This document shows, piece by piece, positions 1 to 6,574 of a stretch of 9,592 bases of DNA (position 1 is the stretch's first letter; each line of letters begins with the position of its first letter). Location: the NCBI GenBank assembly GCA_026391235.1, contig JAPLDV010000588.1:1-9592 (forward strand), in the 5' to 3' direction. The translations under genes and the position numbers were made by a program. This DNA comes from Bacteroidia bacterium. GTDB taxonomy: Bacteria; Bacteroidota; Bacteroidia; Bacteroidales; UBA12481. Under the pieces are notes generated by a model that saw only the letters and a program-made list of their open reading frames with translations, did no database searches and was not told the DNA's origin.

Positions 1-581
1 AAACGGATAAAATTCTGATTGGCTTCGGCCTTCTGCATCCGGAACACCTCATCCATTGGGGTTTCAGTGGATCCTTTTAGTTCGAGTTCCCAATAAACCA
101 ATTTCTTATACACCTGTATCCAATCCTCCCATGAAAGGCTCTCACTGATCTGCATTCCAATCTTTCCGAACTCGGTTTGGTAGGTTGATGTGGTTTTCTC
201 GCTGATTAATCGCTTGGAATCGACAAATTTCTTGATGGTCAGGAGCACCTGTTTGGGATTGACCGGTTTGATCAGATAATCGGCAATTTTAGAGCCAATG
301 GCCTCATCCATTATATCTTCTTCTTCGCTCTTGGTGATCATGACCACAGGGATGTTAGGCCTGATCGCTTTAATCCGGTTCAGAACCTGCAGACCGGTAA
401 GCCCCGGCATATTCTCATCCAGGAAAATAAGGTCGAACTCACGCTCATTCACGCGTTCGATAGCATCTTCACCGTTGTTGGCTGTAATAACTTCAAACCC
501 CTTGCCCTGAAGTAGAAAAATATGGGGCATCAGCAGGTCGATCTCGTCATCTGCCCATAGAATGGAAAGGGATTTGGTCAT
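1..581 (-). CDS. porX: PorX-type response regulator of type IX secretion (3' end beyond the window)
   Basis: Two-component response regulator. In Porphyromonas and Flavobacterium, PorX works with the kinase PorY and controls expression of T9SS genes. The 193 codons read here show a complete receiver domain: acidic pair D11-D12, phospho-acceptor D55 in the motif LDENMPG, conserved T83 in MITKSEEE, and K105 in IKPVNP. A helical linker follows (about residues 120-190, with DWIQVYKKLVYWELEL), which closely resembles PorX and differs from ordinary DNA-binding regulators. In the family the rest of the protein is a PglZ/alkaline-phosphatase-like domain rather than a helix-turn-helix; that part is off the window, so it is inferred. 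The ATG start is 9 bases after the porW/sprE stop, which suggests co-transcription. No strong Shine-Dalgarno sequence is seen, as usual in this phylum. Confidence 0.9.
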   Translation of the reverse strand, partial: MTKSLSILWADDEIDLLMPHIFLLQGKGFEVITANNGEDAIERVNEREFDLIFLDENMPGLTGLQVLNRIKAIRPNIPVVMITKSEEEDIMDEAIGSKIADYLIKPVNPKQVLLTIKKFVDSKRLISEKTTSTYQTEFGKIGMQISESLSWEDWIQVYKKLVYWELELKGSTETPMDEVFRMQKAEANQNFIR

Positions 582-590
582 TTGAATGGA

Positions 591-3356
591 TTATTCTTTC
601 AGATAATTATCACGGAAGAACTGGTAATACTGGAAGACATTTTTATTCTTATATAATCGGGTGTAATTATCTTTCGAAATGATAAAATGCCGGTAATCAG
701 TATCTTTCATGCCTTCATACACCTTTGGATCGGCCGTGATGGATTGGTAATAATCCATTCCATCTTTTTTATTGGTGAAATTCTTGACAGTAATAATCTG
801 TAATTCTTCATCAAGAATCGAAGAGGCCACTTCGTAGAAGTCCTGATCGCTTTTTTCAACATTGAAATTTGATATCCGGAACTTGAGTTTTCCAATATCA
901 ACATTGACGCCGGATATAACCACTACATAAAAGTGGGTTGCAGCATCATCCGGGAAATACTCGAGAGCAGCCTTTTCCTGCGCCGGTTCAACTTTGCCTA
1001 CCTGAATTTTGCGAGAGGTTTTACCGATGGTGCTGGAAGGGCCTTTCTGAATATAATTCAACAGATTTTTTGCCGGTTCGGCTACTTCGCTTTCAGGATA
1101 TTTAAAAACCAGATCATTGATCGATTTCACCAGGCCAGCCGTATCGGCGGGATTCTGTTTGGCAAAAGCCATAATCTTCAGCAGGCCAAACTTATCACGG
1201 ATCGGATTAACTTTAAAGGCTGTATCCGCTTTTGCACAATTGGCCAATACGCTGGCAAATGCCTTCCCTTTGTAATTCAGATAGGTATTTTCATAAAATT
1301 TCATCACGGTAGCCCTCTCCTCATCCAATTCTTTGAAATAATCGGGGTTGCTGATGATCTTTGCAGAGCGACTATCCGGGAACTTCGTCAGGATCAAGTC
1401 TTTGTAAATTTTTGCCTCACTCTCATTCTTCAGGGCCGTATAGATTTGGTACATATTATAATACGAGAAAAGCAATCTTTCATCGTCCGGAAATCTCCGG
1501 TTTAGCCGGTCGAAATTTCTGTTATTGGATTCCCGCATCAGGGTATCATTCATCGGCAGGTCATTCAGATAAAATTCTCTTTGTGTAGGCTGGAAGGTGT
1601 TGGCTTTGGTATTGGCTGCCGGGGTGGAGATTTCACCGGTTTCACCTTCGGAGCTGAGGTCTCCGGCTTCCGTAACGATTTTTTTGTTCGACCTTCTCCA
1701 GTTGTCTTCGAGTTTCCGGCGTCCCCAGAACTTGATGAATTCGATGCTGCCGAAACTGATCGCGGCCGGGTTATAAAAGTACCAGCTGCCGGATCCCGAC
1801 ATGTTGGAGTTTCCGCCCGGCATGGCATTTCCAAACTCGCCTGAATTATAGTCCTGATTTAAACCGCTCACCTGGTTTCCTGGTGACCGTTGGTTGCCGA
1901 CCTGATTTCTCTGGTTCCCAAAAGTGCCCCGGTTGTTCATCCCGGTCAAAGTGTTCATCCCGTTCATACGGCCCGATTGAACGTTTAGCCGCTCTTCCTC
2001 CGCTGCTGCCTTTTTTTCGTCTTCCTTACGCTGTGCTTCGCCAACTAAGCCGGCGATCAATTTTTCCCGATCTGCCGCAGACATCTTGGCTACCATCTGA
2101 AGACTATCCTCCCGCTGAGCCAGACCGAGGTTTTCAGATAACATCTTTACGTCCTCTGCCAGTCCGATAATCTTCTTGTAATCAGGGTATGTTTCCGGCA
2201 ATGATTGACTACAGCTATCATAATATAAACCAGCCGGTACAAATTGTTCCTTTGCATAATAATAGCTGGCCAGGGCCATATAGGATATCGCCTTCTGCGT
2301 TGCGTTTGTGGTATTGTTCCAGATGGATTTCTTATAGTACTCAACCCCCTCAGGCTCGCGGCCCTCTTTCATTTCGAGTTCAGCCATTGCGAAGTAAACC
2401 TGGTCGAGGTAATCGATATTCTTAGCATCTTTAAGCATCTTCAGCAGCTCCTTGCGGATTCCTGCTGCAGCCTGAACCCCACCCTGGTACAATCGTGCAC
2501 GATTGATTCTGGCATTAAAAGCCATCTCATATGGAGGGTTCATCTCATTAACCCTGGTATACCATTTTGACGCATTTACCGAATCACCCGACTTTTCATA
2601 AACCTGACCTAAAACATAGTTGATCCGTATTCTCTGAGCCTTTTGTGGATATGCCTCAGCCGCTTTTTCGAGCAGGGGAATAGCTGTTGCAATATCACCC
2701 TGCCGAAGATGCCAGTCAGCATATACAGCCTCCAGCTTAGGTTTCAGTTTTGAACTGAGTTTGGGATCCCCATTCAAGCGGTTCAGAATTTGTTGCGATT
2801 CAGGATAACGCTTGAGTTCCAGCTGTGTCATCGCGAGCCACAAACTGGCTTCATCGGCCAAACCGTCATTGGGGAACTGACTATTAATATACTCAAATGT
2901 TTCGATGGCCGGGAAAAAATCCCGCTTTAAAAAATAGGCCTTACCCATCAGCAGGAAAGCATCATCCACCCATTTTACATACTCATTCTTTCGGTAAAAT
3001 TCCTTCTGCCGATCGCTCCTGTTGCCCTTTTTCAACTTGGGCTTGGCCTTGATCGAGTGCATCCCGATTACCTTTGAACACTTTTTTACCGTTTTATCCA
3101 TATCGGATAAAACAATCCGGGCTGACTCCTTGGAACCGTAGACAAAGAGGGGCAACTGGCTGTTAAAATCATCCTTAAAACTGAACTCTGATTTTTTAAT
3201 TCCTTGATTATAAGAATCATACGCATTAAAATAAATATTAAAATGCGAAGTTAGGTTATGGTAATTCCGGGTAACAACCGTATTCTTCTTGGTCGAACAG
3301 GAACCGGCAATCATCAGGATGGATACCGGAATGGCAATACGAAACACTTTATTCAA
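591..3356 (-). CDS. porW: T9SS TPR lipoprotein PorW/SprE
   Basis: 921-residue lipoprotein of the type IX secretion system. In the family, SprE (Flavobacterium) is needed for secretion and gliding, and PorW (Porphyromonas) links the PorK/N ring to the Sov translocon on the periplasmic side. The N-terminus is a short signal peptide with a lipobox ending at C20 (AGSC), followed by STKKNT and the family-like RNYHNLTSHFNIYFNAY. Residues about 125-400 form helical TPR-type repeats (for example AFLLMGKAYFLKRDFFPAIETF). A charged helix lies at 428-458 and an N/G/Q-rich linker at 459-524. Then comes a highly conserved block at 525-558 containing WYFYNP and KLEDNWRRSNK. More TPR-like helices and a C-terminal domain (about 805-921) complete the protein. 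No ATG lies in frame before the signal peptide: the start is TTG at 3356 or GTG at 3347, and a stop lies six codons upstream of the TTG. It is followed closely by porX. Confidence 0.92.
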   Translation of the reverse strand: MNKVFRIAIPVSILMIAGSCSTKKNTVVTRNYHNLTSHFNIYFNAYDSYNQGIKKSEFSFKDDFNSQLPLFVYGSKESARIVLSDMDKTVKKCSKVIGMHSIKAKPKLKKGNRSDRQKEFYRKNEYVKWVDDAFLLMGKAYFLKRDFFPAIETFEYINSQFPNDGLADEASLWLAMTQLELKRYPESQQILNRLNGDPKLSSKLKPKLEAVYADWHLRQGDIATAIPLLEKAAEAYPQKAQRIRINYVLGQVYEKSGDSVNASKWYTRVNEMNPPYEMAFNARINRARLYQGGVQAAAGIRKELLKMLKDAKNIDYLDQVYFAMAELEMKEGREPEGVEYYKKSIWNNTTNATQKAISYMALASYYYAKEQFVPAGLYYDSCSQSLPETYPDYKKIIGLAEDVKMLSENLGLAQREDSLQMVAKMSAADREKLIAGLVGEAQRKEDEKKAAAEEERLNVQSGRMNGMNTLTGMNNRGTFGNQRNQVGNQRSPGNQVSGLNQDYNSGEFGNAMPGGNSNMSGSGSWYFYNPAAISFGSIEFIKFWGRRKLEDNWRRSNKKIVTEAGDLSSEGETGEISTPAANTKANTFQPTQREFYLNDLPMNDTLMRESNNRNFDRLNRRFPDDERLLFSYYNMYQIYTALKNESEAKIYKDLILTKFPDSRSAKIISNPDYFKELDEERATVMKFYENTYLNYKGKAFASVLANCAKADTAFKVNPIRDKFGLLKIMAFAKQNPADTAGLVKSINDLVFKYPESEVAEPAKNLLNYIQKGPSSTIGKTSRKIQVGKVEPAQEKAALEYFPDDAATHFYVVVISGVNVDIGKLKFRISNFNVEKSDQDFYEVASSILDEELQIITVKNFTNKKDGMDYYQSITADPKVYEGMKDTDYRHFIISKDNYTRLYKNKNVFQYYQFFRDNYLKE
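1785..1982 (-). other. N/G/Q-rich low-complexity linker in PorW/SprE
   Basis: Residues 459-524 of PorW/SprE are rich in Asn, Gly, Gln, Met and Ser, with loose repeats of NQ, GNQ and GMN. They join the first TPR half to the conserved WYFYNP block. The reading frame is intact across it. It is probably a disordered periplasmic tether; that role is inferred from composition only. Confidence 0.6.
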
Positions 3357-3497
3357 TATTCTGATCTCAGTTTAATTCCTAATAATAACTTTAACAATGC
3401 AAAATTATTTTATAGTTGGACAAAAACCCTATCAATCCAAAATAATAGTAATTTAGATCTTTAGACCTAAACAGACAAAACTTGAATCGTTAGTACA
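3357..3497. promoter_or_regulatory. Divergent intergenic region, porW/porX versus sigma54 regulator
   Basis: This 141-base AT-rich gap lies between two divergent genes, so it should carry promoters for both. On the minus strand TAATTTTG (3407 to 3400) matches the Bacteroidota -7 element TAnnTTTG exactly, 43 bases before the porW TTG start. No TTG lies at the expected -33 distance: the nearest leave spacers of 13 and 25 bases. On the plus strand, TATAGTTG (3411-3418) and TAATTTAG (3449-3456) each match with one mismatch and also lack a well-placed -33 element. No convincing sigma54 -24/-12 site (GG-N10-GC) was seen. Confidence 0.45.
3452..3471. promoter_or_regulatory. Tandem TTTAGAYC repeat with palindrome, candidate operator
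   Basis: TTTAGATC (3452-3459) is followed directly by TTTAGACC (3460-3467) and TAAA. The second copy forms a perfect inverted repeat, TTTAG-AC-CTAAA (3460-3471). It ends 26 bases before the ATG of the sigma54 regulator. The repeat is directly visible; an operator role, such as autoregulation, is inference from position and symmetry. Confidence 0.3.
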
Positions 3498-4835
3498 ATG
3501 AAAATTTTTGTAGTTGAAGACGATAAGTTCTATAATAAGCTAATAGAGCATCATTTGCGCCTTAATCCCGATTTTGAGGTTGAAACATTTTTTAACGGTA
3601 AGAGTTTTCTCGACAAATTGGGAGAAAACCCTGATATCGTTACCCTGGACTTCGGCTTGCCGGATATGGATGGTCATGACGTGTTGGAGAAGGTTAAAAA
3701 GTATGACCCCGGGATTCATGTTGTAATGATTTCCGGTCAGGAAATTATTTCCACTGCGGTTAAACTTTTAAAGGAGGGTGCTTATGACTACATCACAAAA
3801 GATGAGAATATCAAGGAGAGGTTGCTGAATACCATCTATAACATTCAGACTACCCAGAAATTACGAAACCAGGTAAACCAGTTAAAAACGCAGATTTCTG
3901 AAAAATACGACTTTTCAAAGGCTATTATCGGAGACAGTAAAGCATTAAAAAAAGTGTATTCGCTGATTGAAAAGGCGATACAGGTACAAAACATGACGGT
4001 TTCCATCCGAGGTGAAACAGGGACGGGGAAAGAGCTTGTGGCACGGACCATCCATTACAATTCGATCCGCAAGGACAAGTCCTTTGTTGCTGTAAACATG
4101 GGTGCCATACCGCGCGAACTGCTCGAAAGCGAACTGTTCGGACACGAAAAAGGTGCTTTTACCGGTGCTTACACCCGGAATATCGGGAAATTTGAAGAAG
4201 CCAATGGTGGCACTATTTTTTTTGATGAAATCGCCGAGATGGAGCTCGATCTTCAGGTTAAGATCCTTCGGGCGATCCAGGAAAGGGAAATTGTCCGCGT
4301 GGGCGGCACTTCTGTGGTAAAGGTGGATGTCAGGATCATAACGGCCACCAACAAAGATCTGCAGGATGAAGTTAAGAGAGGCCATTTCCGCGAAGACCTC
4401 TATTACCGTCTTCTTGGATTGCCAATCATTCTTCCCCCGCTTTCCGAGCGCGATAACGATATAATTATCCTGGGCACCCACTTTCTTAAGGAATTCTGCA
4501 AGGAAAATAACCTTCCCAAGAAAGAATTCTCAGCAAAAGCAAGGAATAAATTGCTGACCTATCACTACCCAGGTAATGTAAGAGAATTGAAAGCTATAGT
4601 GGAACTTTCCGTGGTGATGTCAAACCAGATGATTATCGATGAGGACGATGTGATGTTCAGTCCAACCAATACCGGCCTCGATCTGTTCGCTCAGGACATG
4701 AGCCTGCGGGAATATGAAAGCAAAATTATCGCGCACTACCTCGAAAAGAACAACAACAATGTAGTCCTGGTTGCCAAAAAACTGGATATCGGCAAATCCA
4801 AGATTTACAATATGATCAAGGGCGGGGAGCTTTAA
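3498..4835 (+). CDS. Sigma54-dependent response regulator (NtrC/AtoC class)
   Basis: 445-residue transcription activator with three intact parts. The receiver (1-115) has D8-D9, phospho-acceptor D51 in TLDFGLPDMDG, S79 and K101. A short helical linker (about 116-138) leads to the AAA+ sigma54-interaction domain (about 140-375). That domain has Walker A GETGTGKE (172-179), the sigma54-contacting loop GAFTGA (219-224), Walker B FFDE (241-244), and YPGNVREL (357-364) carrying the sensor II arginine. The last 45 residues hold a Fis-type helix-turn-helix (VVLVAKKLDIGKSKIYNMIKG). All residues expected for phosphorylation, ATP hydrolysis and RpoN contact are present, so it should activate RpoN promoters when phosphorylated. 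No kinase is encoded beside it, so its signal and targets are unknown. It is divergent from porW/porX and converges on nfu with a 4-base overlap. I see no basis for a specific gene symbol. Confidence 0.93.
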   Translation: MKIFVVEDDKFYNKLIEHHLRLNPDFEVETFFNGKSFLDKLGENPDIVTLDFGLPDMDGHDVLEKVKKYDPGIHVVMISGQEIISTAVKLLKEGAYDYITKDENIKERLLNTIYNIQTTQKLRNQVNQLKTQISEKYDFSKAIIGDSKALKKVYSLIEKAIQVQNMTVSIRGETGTGKELVARTIHYNSIRKDKSFVAVNMGAIPRELLESELFGHEKGAFTGAYTRNIGKFEEANGGTIFFDEIAEMELDLQVKILRAIQEREIVRVGGTSVVKVDVRIITATNKDLQDEVKRGHFREDLYYRLLGLPIILPPLSERDNDIIILGTHFLKEFCKENNLPKKEFSAKARNKLLTYHYPGNVRELKAIVELSVVMSNQMIIDEDDVMFSPTNTGLDLFAQDMSLREYESKIIAHYLEKNNNNVVLVAKKLDIGKSKIYNMIKGGEL

Positions 4836-5068
4836 ACCGCTTCTACGGATTTAACTTCCGGCACCTGTCTTTTCAGGGTATTCTCAACTCCGGCCTTTAA
4901 GGTCATTGTGCGCATCGGGCATGATCCGCATGCACCCACCAATTTAACTTTCACCACCATATCATCGGTAATTTCGGCGAGGGCAAGGTCGCCGCCATCT
5001 GCCTGAAGGTACGGCCTCAATTGTTCCAGAACGTCTTTGATTTTATCTTTTGTTTCTTGAGACACCAT
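4832..5068 (-). CDS. NifU C-terminal domain protein (Nfu-type Fe-S carrier)
   Basis: Small 78-residue protein consisting only of the NifU C-terminal domain. It has the family signatures LQADGGDLAL (residues 21-30) and GACGSCPMRTMTLKAGVE (45-62). C47 and C50 form the CxxC that, in characterised Nfu proteins, bridges a [4Fe-4S] cluster between two subunits for delivery to apo-enzymes. It lacks the A-type or NifU N-terminal domains found in longer relatives. It follows mrp after 16 bases and is probably the last gene of the leftward block. Its TAA stop overlaps the TAA of the convergent sigma54 regulator within TTTAA, so any terminator must lie inside the neighbouring gene. The pairing with mrp supports a role in Fe-S cluster transfer. 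Confidence 0.92.
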   Translation of the reverse strand: MVSQETKDKIKDVLEQLRPYLQADGGDLALAEITDDMVVKVKLVGACGSCPMRTMTLKAGVENTLKRQVPEVKSVEAV

Positions 5069-5084
5069 ATTGCTTGAATTAAAA

Positions 5085-6179
5085 TTATCGTGTTAACTGT
5101 ACAATTTCAGTCGGATCGGCGGAGGCATTGCGAATGTCCACCTGCCGTACTGTTTCGCGGGCAAGATCCATGAAGGCCCGGCCGCTGATGGAATTTTCAT
5201 CTTCAGCCGCCGGTCTGCCAAAATCGCCCCCTTCGCGGATCCCTTGCACCAGTGGGATCTGGCCGAGCAAAGGAACATTCATTTTGGCAGCCAGATTTTT
5301 GCATCCATCCTTGCCGAAAATGTAATACTTGTTACCCGGGAGTTCCTCCGGAGTAAACCATGCCATATTTTCGACCAATCCGAGAACCGGTACCCGGATT
5401 GATTTGCCGGTAAACATGCTGATCCCCTTGATGGCATCAGCCAGTGCAACTGGCTGCGGAGTGGATACTATCACCACTCCGGTAACCGCAAGGCTCTGCA
5501 CCAGAGTCAGATGCACATCACCCGTCCCGGGTGGAAGATCAATAATGAGATAGTCGAGGTCGCCCCAGTATCCGTCATGGATCAGCTGTTTCAGCGCACT
5601 CGTGGCCATTGGTCCGCGCCAGACCAGAGCCTCTTTTTCATCCACAAAGAATCCGATCGACAGCACTTTAACATTATATTTTTTCACCGGTATGATCCGG
5701 TCCTTTCCATCGATCTGCTTCAATGCCGGTTTTGCCGATTCCAGATCAAACATTTTTGGAATCGAGGGGCCATATACATCGGCATCTATCAATCCAACCG
5801 AATAACCCAGTTTGGCCAGTGCCACAGCCATGTTTACGGAGATGGTCGACTTGCCTACGCCACCCTTGCCGCTTGCAATGGCTACAATATTTTTAACGTT
5901 TGGCAGTGGCCGATCCTGATGAACTACCTGTTTTGCTTCAATATTAATATGTGTTTCGATACCCTTTCCCAGCTTTGCAGATATCACGTTTTCACATGAT
6001 TTCCTGACCGATTGGGCAAATGGATTTTTAGATTTAGGAAAAACCAGTGAAAAACTTACCTCCCTCCCCTTCACCTTTAGATCCCTCACCATATCCAGGC
6101 TAACGATATCTTTCTCGTCATCAGGATTTATAACCTCTCTCAAGCTATCCAGGACGGCAGAGGTCGTTAGTAATTCCAT
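5085..6179 (-). CDS. mrp: Mrp/ApbC/Nbp35-family P-loop ATPase, Fe-S cluster carrier type
   Basis: 364-residue protein with an N-terminal MIP18/DUF59 domain (about 5-85) and a ParA/MinD-type P-loop ATPase (about 95-345). The ATPase shows the deviant Walker A GKGGVGKS (104-111), the switch I region DADVYGPSIPKMF (132-144), and Walker B/switch II IDLPPGTGD (213-221). ApbC/Mrp proteins bind and transfer Fe-S clusters in the cytosol. The usual CxxC after the ENMA(Y/W)F motif is absent: ENMAWF (270-275) is followed by TPEELPGNKYYIFGKDGC, which has a single cysteine, C293. From memory this is common in Bacteroidota homologues rather than a local defect. The ATG start gives a complete DUF59 domain. 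The gene lies 32 bases after atl and 16 before nfu, matching a shared role with the Nfu protein. Confidence 0.93.
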   Translation of the reverse strand: MELLTTSAVLDSLREVINPDDEKDIVSLDMVRDLKVKGREVSFSLVFPKSKNPFAQSVRKSCENVISAKLGKGIETHINIEAKQVVHQDRPLPNVKNIVAIASGKGGVGKSTISVNMAVALAKLGYSVGLIDADVYGPSIPKMFDLESAKPALKQIDGKDRIIPVKKYNVKVLSIGFFVDEKEALVWRGPMATSALKQLIHDGYWGDLDYLIIDLPPGTGDVHLTLVQSLAVTGVVIVSTPQPVALADAIKGISMFTGKSIRVPVLGLVENMAWFTPEELPGNKYYIFGKDGCKNLAAKMNVPLLGQIPLVQGIREGGDFGRPAAEDENSISGRAFMDLARETVRQVDIRNASADPTEIVQLTR

Positions 6180-6184
6180 CTATT

Positions 6185-6203
6185 TTTATTTAGTTTAAAT
6201 AAA
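6185..6203. repeat. AT-only perfect inverted repeat between atl and mrp
   Basis: TTTATTTA (6185-6192), GTT, TAAATAAA (6196-6203): 8-base arms with a 3-base centre in the 32-base gap before mrp. It has no G or C in the stem, so it is unlikely to be an intrinsic terminator. It could be an operator or part of a promoter, or chance in AT-rich spacer DNA. Confidence 0.35.
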
Positions 6204-6206
6204 TGA

Positions 6207-6214
6207 CAAAATTA
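6207..6214 (-). promoter_or_regulatory. Candidate -7 element (TAATTTTG) for mrp-nfu
   Basis: TAATTTTG read on the minus strand fits the Bacteroidota -7 consensus TAnnTTTG and ends 27 bases before the mrp ATG. The identical 8-mer lies upstream of porW. Its first three bases are the atl stop codon, and no TTG/TTTG is seen at the -33 distance, so an internal promoter here is only tentative. Confidence 0.25.
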
Positions 6215-6574
6215 AAGATCTTTCCAGATTTCCGCTTCGGCCTCAGGCATTTCTTTTACGGGATCCCAGAAAATCCGGTCGAAATCCTGTATCTGGTCGT
6301 TTTCCACCACGATACCTTCGCTTTCAAGTAGTTGCTTCATGGTATCAGAATATCCGAAATAGTGTTTACCGGTAAGCAGCCCTATGCGGTTTACCACCCG
6401 GTGTGCAGCGACAAATCCTTTTCCATCAAAGGATTTATTCAATGCCCAGCCAACCATACGGGCGGATTGCGGGGATCCGAGATAACGGGCAATGGCGCCA
6501 TAAGTAGAGACCCGGCCGTACGGAATATGCCGGACAACCTGGTAAACCCCGTCGAAAAAACCGGCATCAGTCAT
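6212..6574 (-). CDS. Alkyltransferase-like protein (ATL, MGMT DNA-binding domain without catalytic Cys)
   Basis: 120-residue protein consisting of the DNA-binding and active-site domain of O6-methylguanine-DNA methyltransferase. Family motifs are visible: VRHIPYGRVSTYGAIAR (14-30), GSPQSARMVGWAL with the likely arginine-finger R39, and AAHRVVNRIGLLTG (56-69). The catalytic motif PCHR reads AAHR (56-59), so the alkyl-accepting cysteine is alanine at residue 57. Known ATL proteins with such substitutions bind O6-alkylguanine, flip it out and recruit nucleotide excision repair rather than removing the alkyl group themselves. The start chosen is the ATG at 6574, which overlaps the trmB stop as ATGA and leaves the MGMT fold complete. 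An ATG at 6607 would add 11 residues inside trmB and is less likely. The C-terminus (about 91-120) extends beyond the core motif and is acidic. Confidence 0.88.
   Translation of the reverse strand: MTDAGFFDGVYQVVRHIPYGRVSTYGAIARYLGSPQSARMVGWALNKSFDGKGFVAAHRVVNRIGLLTGKHYFGYSDTMKQLLESEGIVVENDQIQDFDRIFWDPVKEMPEAEAEIWKDL

Noticed and set aside
298..510. 70-codon Ser/Ile-rich plus-strand frame that could look like a membrane peptide
   Set aside because: It is antisense to the PorX receiver domain; its hydrophobicity follows from the complement of that conserved sequence.
933..1505. 190-codon plus-strand open frame
   Set aside because: It lies antisense to the conserved C-terminal half of porW/sprE, has no recognisable family and reads like a mirror of that gene's codon pattern.
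1785..1982. Possible nucleotide repeat array or mobile insertion in the N/G/Q-rich part of porW
   Set aside because: The repeats are loose at DNA level, the frame is continuous, and low-complexity linkers are plausible in this family; no element boundaries are seen.
3945..4481. 178-codon minus-strand open frame
   Set aside because: It is antisense to the AAA+ core of the sigma54 regulator, whose motifs are all intact; no independent support.
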